The notes under the pieces are model-generated. The model saw only the letters and a program-made list of their open reading frames with translations, was not told where the DNA came from and searched no databases. From positions 744,001 to 808,000 of the forward strand of contig NZ_JONU01000007.1 of NCBI RefSeq assembly GCF_000711985.1: 64,000 nucleotides of DNA. The letters are read 5' to 3'. This stretch comes from Rheinheimera texasensis DSM 17496 (GTDB lineage: Bacteria; Pseudomonadota; Gammaproteobacteria; Enterobacterales; Alteromonadaceae). The translations under genes were made by a program, and so were the position numbers. This document shows positions 61,399-64,000 of the stretch, in pieces (positions within the stretch are counted from its first letter, which is position 1; each line of letters starts with the position of its first letter).

Positions 61399-64000
61399 TC
61401 AAGCCGCTTTACGGGCGGTCAGGTGATAAATCACCGGGATGAAAAACAGCGTCAGCAATGTCGACAGCGACAGACCGAAGATCACCGTAATGGCCATCGG
61501 CGCACGCAGCTCAGCACCGTCGCCGCCAAACACCATCGGCAATAAGCCCAGCACTGTGGTTAAAGTGGTCATCAAAACCGGACGTAAGCGGGTCCCACCC
61601 GATTCAATCACTGCATCTGACAATGCCCAGCCTTCTTCGCGCAGCTGGTTAATCCGGTCAATCAGCACGATGGCGTTATTCACCACAATACCGGCCAGCA
61701 TAATCAGCCCGATGAACACAATCACCGAAATACGGGTATCAGTCAGCCACAGACCAAGCACGGCACCCGCACCGGCCAGTGGCACTGTGAACAGAATCAG
61801 CAGTGGCTGCAGCAGGTTTTCAAACTGCGATGCCATCACCAGATAAACCAGGAATACCGCAAGCGCTAAGGCAATCATCAATGAGTTGTATGAGCGTTCC
61901 ATTTCTTCACTCTGTCCGACCAGACTGCTACTGACGCCATACGGCATTTGCACACTTTGCAGTACCTGCCGGGCATTCTGCGTCGCCTGCTCTAAATCAC
62001 CAAAAGCCAGGTTTGCACTAATGACCGCGACGCGTTGCTGACCGATACGGGTAATTTCACTCGGGCCAATTTCCCGGCTGATTTTGGCAACTGCTGATAA
62101 TGGCAGCGGAGATGCACTGCCCGGATTGATAATGATCTGGGCCAGTTCCTGCTCTGAGTTACGATATTGCTCAGCCAGACGCACGCGGATGTCGACTTTT
62201 CGGTCCTGAATACTATATTGGCCAGCCACTTCACCACCGACGTAGTTTGCGACACGTTTGGCCACATCAGAAGCCGTCATGCCCAGTTGCGACAACCGTG
62301 CATGGTCAAAATGTAAGGTAATTTCCGGCTGGCCGCTGCGCAGGCTGGATTTGATGTCGGTAAAGCGGCTTTGCGCTTCCAGCGCGCGCACCACTTGCTC
62401 GGATGCCGCTTTGAGGTTGCCTAAGTCATGACCGGCCAGTTCAATTTCAAGCGGCGTTGAGAAGCTGAATAACTCAGGGGTATCGATTTTGGCGGTGACT
62501 TCCGGCATACCTGCCACGGCATCGCGCATCGCCTGCATCACTTGCTGCTCGTCCGCTGCAGTCGAACCGGCTTTTAACACGACATTAAGCCGGCCCCAGT
62601 GGCTACCGCCGATGCTCGGGTCAACCGTCATTTGCTGACCGGTGCCAGCCTGAGCATAAGTCCGCTCAACCTGTGCTTGCTGAGCAGCAGCGCCGGCCAG
62701 TTGCTTCAATGCTTTGTCGGTATGTTCAATCGCCGTACCCACCGGTAAATGCAGCTCGACATAAAACTCGCCCTGGCTCATGGTTGGGATCACGTCAAAG
62801 CCAAGCCGTGGAATTAGCGCGTAACAGGCCAAAGTCAGCAGCAAAGTCACGCCCATCGTCAGGGCCCGCGCCTTTAATAACGCGGTCAGGCTACGGCGAT
62901 AACTACGTTCCAGTAAGCCAATAAAACGCTGTACCAGTGCCACTAATGGGCTAAACACCAGGCTGCAGATTTTGCAAATTAAACGCCAGATTAAGGTCCA
63001 CAGCGTGATGACAGCGGACAGTAGCATCGCGACAGCGCGATACACGAAACGCACTGGCAGAGTCAGCCAATATTTCCAGTTTTTCTGCACAGTCACCGGT
63101 TCTGCCGCAGTCACATCAGCAGCAGCGGCACTGCCCACCCGCTCACGCGCCGCCATGGCCGGGATCAGCGTTAAGGCCACTAACAACGAAGCCAACAAAG
63201 CGTATGTGACGGTCAACGCCTGATCTTTAAACAGCTGACCGGCCACACCTTCGACAAACACCAGCGGGAAAAACACTGCGACTGTGGTTAAAGTGGAAGC
63301 AGTGATCGCCATCGACACTTCGCTGGCGCCTTTTTTCGCCGCTTCCAGCGGTGACATGCCCTGCTCGCGATAACGGGAAATATTTTCCAGCACCACAATG
63401 GCATTATCCACCAGCATACCAATGGCCAGTGCAATACCACCCAGGCTCATGATGTTCAGGCTGATATTCTGGCTGTGCATCAGGTTAAAAGTAGCAATAA
63501 CTGACAGAGGAATAGAAATAGAGATAACCAGCGTGGTCCAAACGTTACGCAGGAACAGATAAATCACCAGCATCGCCAGCAGACCACCTTGCCAGGCCGA
63601 AGATTTCACTTCATTAATCGCGTCACTGATAAAAGTGGACTGGTCATACACAAGCGTCAGTTCATAACCGTTCGGCAGGTTCTTTTTCAGGTCATCAAGC
63701 CGGCTTATCAGCGTCTTTGCCACCTGCACAGTATTCGCATCGCCCTCTTTATAGATAGCAATTTCAATGGCTTCTTTGCCATTGACGTAGGTAATACTGT
63801 TGCGGTCAACAAAGGCGTCGCGCACTTCGGCGATGTCGGACAGGCGGACGTGGCTGCCGTTTACAGTAGCGATATACAGGTTACGCATTTCATCCAGCGT
63901 GGCGAACTGATTTATAGTCCTGACTAAATAATCATGCGCAGCAGTTTCCAGCCGCCCACCCGATTGGTTGATATTTTGTTCTGTGAGGCGTGCATTGACG
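61399..64000 (-). CDS. RND efflux transporter permease, N-terminus outside the window
   Basis: First of the tandem RND pair. At least 867 residues are visible; the frame is open to base 64000, and about 200 N-terminal residues are missing. The Met at 63888 is internal because upstream codons continue a typical RND periplasmic loop (RLTEQNINQSGG). The TM4 motif AIGMLVDNAIVVLENIS is intact. Between halves (residues about 255-330 of the visible part) there is an unusually hydrophobic, Leu/Ile/Trp-rich insertion with extra membrane-like segments. A membrane-fusion protein gene is expected off the right edge. Confidence 0.9.
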   Translation of the reverse strand, partial: VNARLTEQNINQSGGRLETAAHDYLVRTINQFATLDEMRNLYIATVNGSHVRLSDIAEVRDAFVDRNSITYVNGKEAIEIAIYKEGDANTVQVAKTLISRLDDLKKNLPNGYELTLVYDQSTFISDAINEVKSSAWQGGLLAMLVIYLFLRNVWTTLVISISIPLSVIATFNLMHSQNISLNIMSLGGIALAIGMLVDNAIVVLENISRYREQGMSPLEAAKKGASEVSMAITASTLTTVAVFFPLVFVEGVAGQLFKDQALTVTYALLASLLVALTLIPAMAARERVGSAAAADVTAAEPVTVQKNWKYWLTLPVRFVYRAVAMLLSAVITLWTLIWRLICKICSLVFSPLVALVQRFIGLLERSYRRSLTALLKARALTMGVTLLLTLACYALIPRLGFDVIPTMSQGEFYVELHLPVGTAIEHTDKALKQLAGAAAQQAQVERTYAQAGTGQQMTVDPSIGGSHWGRLNVVLKAGSTAADEQQVMQAMRDAVAGMPEVTAKIDTPELFSFSTPLEIELAGHDLGNLKAASEQVVRALEAQSRFTDIKSSLRSGQPEITLHFDHARLSQLGMTASDVAKRVANYVGGEVAGQYSIQDRKVDIRVRLAEQYRNSEQELAQIIINPGSASPLPLSAVAKISREIGPSEITRIGQQRVAVISANLAFGDLEQATQNARQVLQSVQMPYGVSSSLVGQSEEMERSYNSLMIALALAVFLVYLVMASQFENLLQPLLILFTVPLAGAGAVLGLWLTDTRISVIVFIGLIMLAGIVVNNAIVLIDRINQLREEGWALSDAVIESGGTRLRPVLMTTLTTVLGLLPMVFGGDGAELRAPMAITVIFGLSLSTLLTLFFIPVIYHLTARKAA

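Noticed and set aside
63888-63888. Met at 63888 as the start of the second RND pump
   Set aside because: The frame remains open to base 64000 with continued RND-like sequence, so the gene is partial rather than short.

Overview
The window is a gene-dense chromosomal stretch of a gammaproteobacterium. Gene content, protein sequences and gene order (tig-clpP-clpX-lon-hupB-ppiD; pspF divergent from pspABC-ycjXF; gloB flanked by yafS and mltD) suggest an Alteromonadales or Rheinheimera/Alishewanella-like organism. That genus-level placement is an inference from sequence impression, not from a search. I see no prophage, insertion sequence, CRISPR array, rRNA or tRNA; nearly everything is core or metabolic.

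Layout. 1-9.8 kb: 5' part of glyA, LexA-controlled dinB, a 7-bp tandem repeat, a cold-shock protein, a DEAD-box helicase, DUF2058, a small translationally coupled membrane protein/GNAT/UPF0178 set, yafS-gloB, the LysM murein transglycosylase mltD and an exported protein. 9.8-14.2 kb: a signalling module with a small membrane protein, REC-HDOD, REC-PAS-degenerate GGDEF-EAL and a divergent soluble histidine kinase. 14.2-22.7 kb: a complete phenylalanine/tyrosine-to-fumarate route (phhA, phhB, hppD, hmgA, fahA, maiA) with its regulator tyrR/phhR, plus a methionine gamma-lyase. 22.8-33.1 kb: the phage-shock region (pspABC-ycjX-ycjF, divergent from pspF), with pspF overlapping a sapABCDF peptide ABC transporter. 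33.2-41.8 kb: the protein quality-control block ppiD, hupB, lon, clpX, clpP, tig, all leftward, with a sigma32-type promoter before lon and a UUCG-loop terminator after clpX. 42-45.7 kb: a GNAT and a four-gene 5-oxoproline cluster (pxpA, DUF969, DUF979, pcp). 45.7-58 kb: polysaccharide deacetylase, CPA2 cation antiporter, DUF1289, a 1066-residue exported TolB-like/amidohydrolase fusion, a YgiD-type dioxygenase, two small membrane-linked unknowns, a RimJ-like GNAT, the radical SAM protein YgiQ, an outer-membrane barrel candidate and a UPF0016 manganese exporter behind a yybP-ykoY-type Mn riboswitch. 58.3-64 kb: two tandem RND efflux pumps, the first running off the window.

How it fits together. 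PhhA with its cofactor recycler PhhB makes tyrosine. An aminotransferase not seen here would give 4-hydroxyphenylpyruvate, and HppD, HmgA, MaiA and FahA take it to fumarate plus acetoacetate. Psp, Sap, PpiD, Lon and ClpXP together form an envelope and proteostasis stress region. The most novel-looking items are the compact c-di-GMP/HDOD signalling module, pxpA linked to DUF969/DUF979 and pcp without pxpB/pxpC, and the pspF-sap overlap; the Mn riboswitch is the clearest RNA element. ORF starts were revised where a Shine-Dalgarno sequence or homology favoured a downstream codon.
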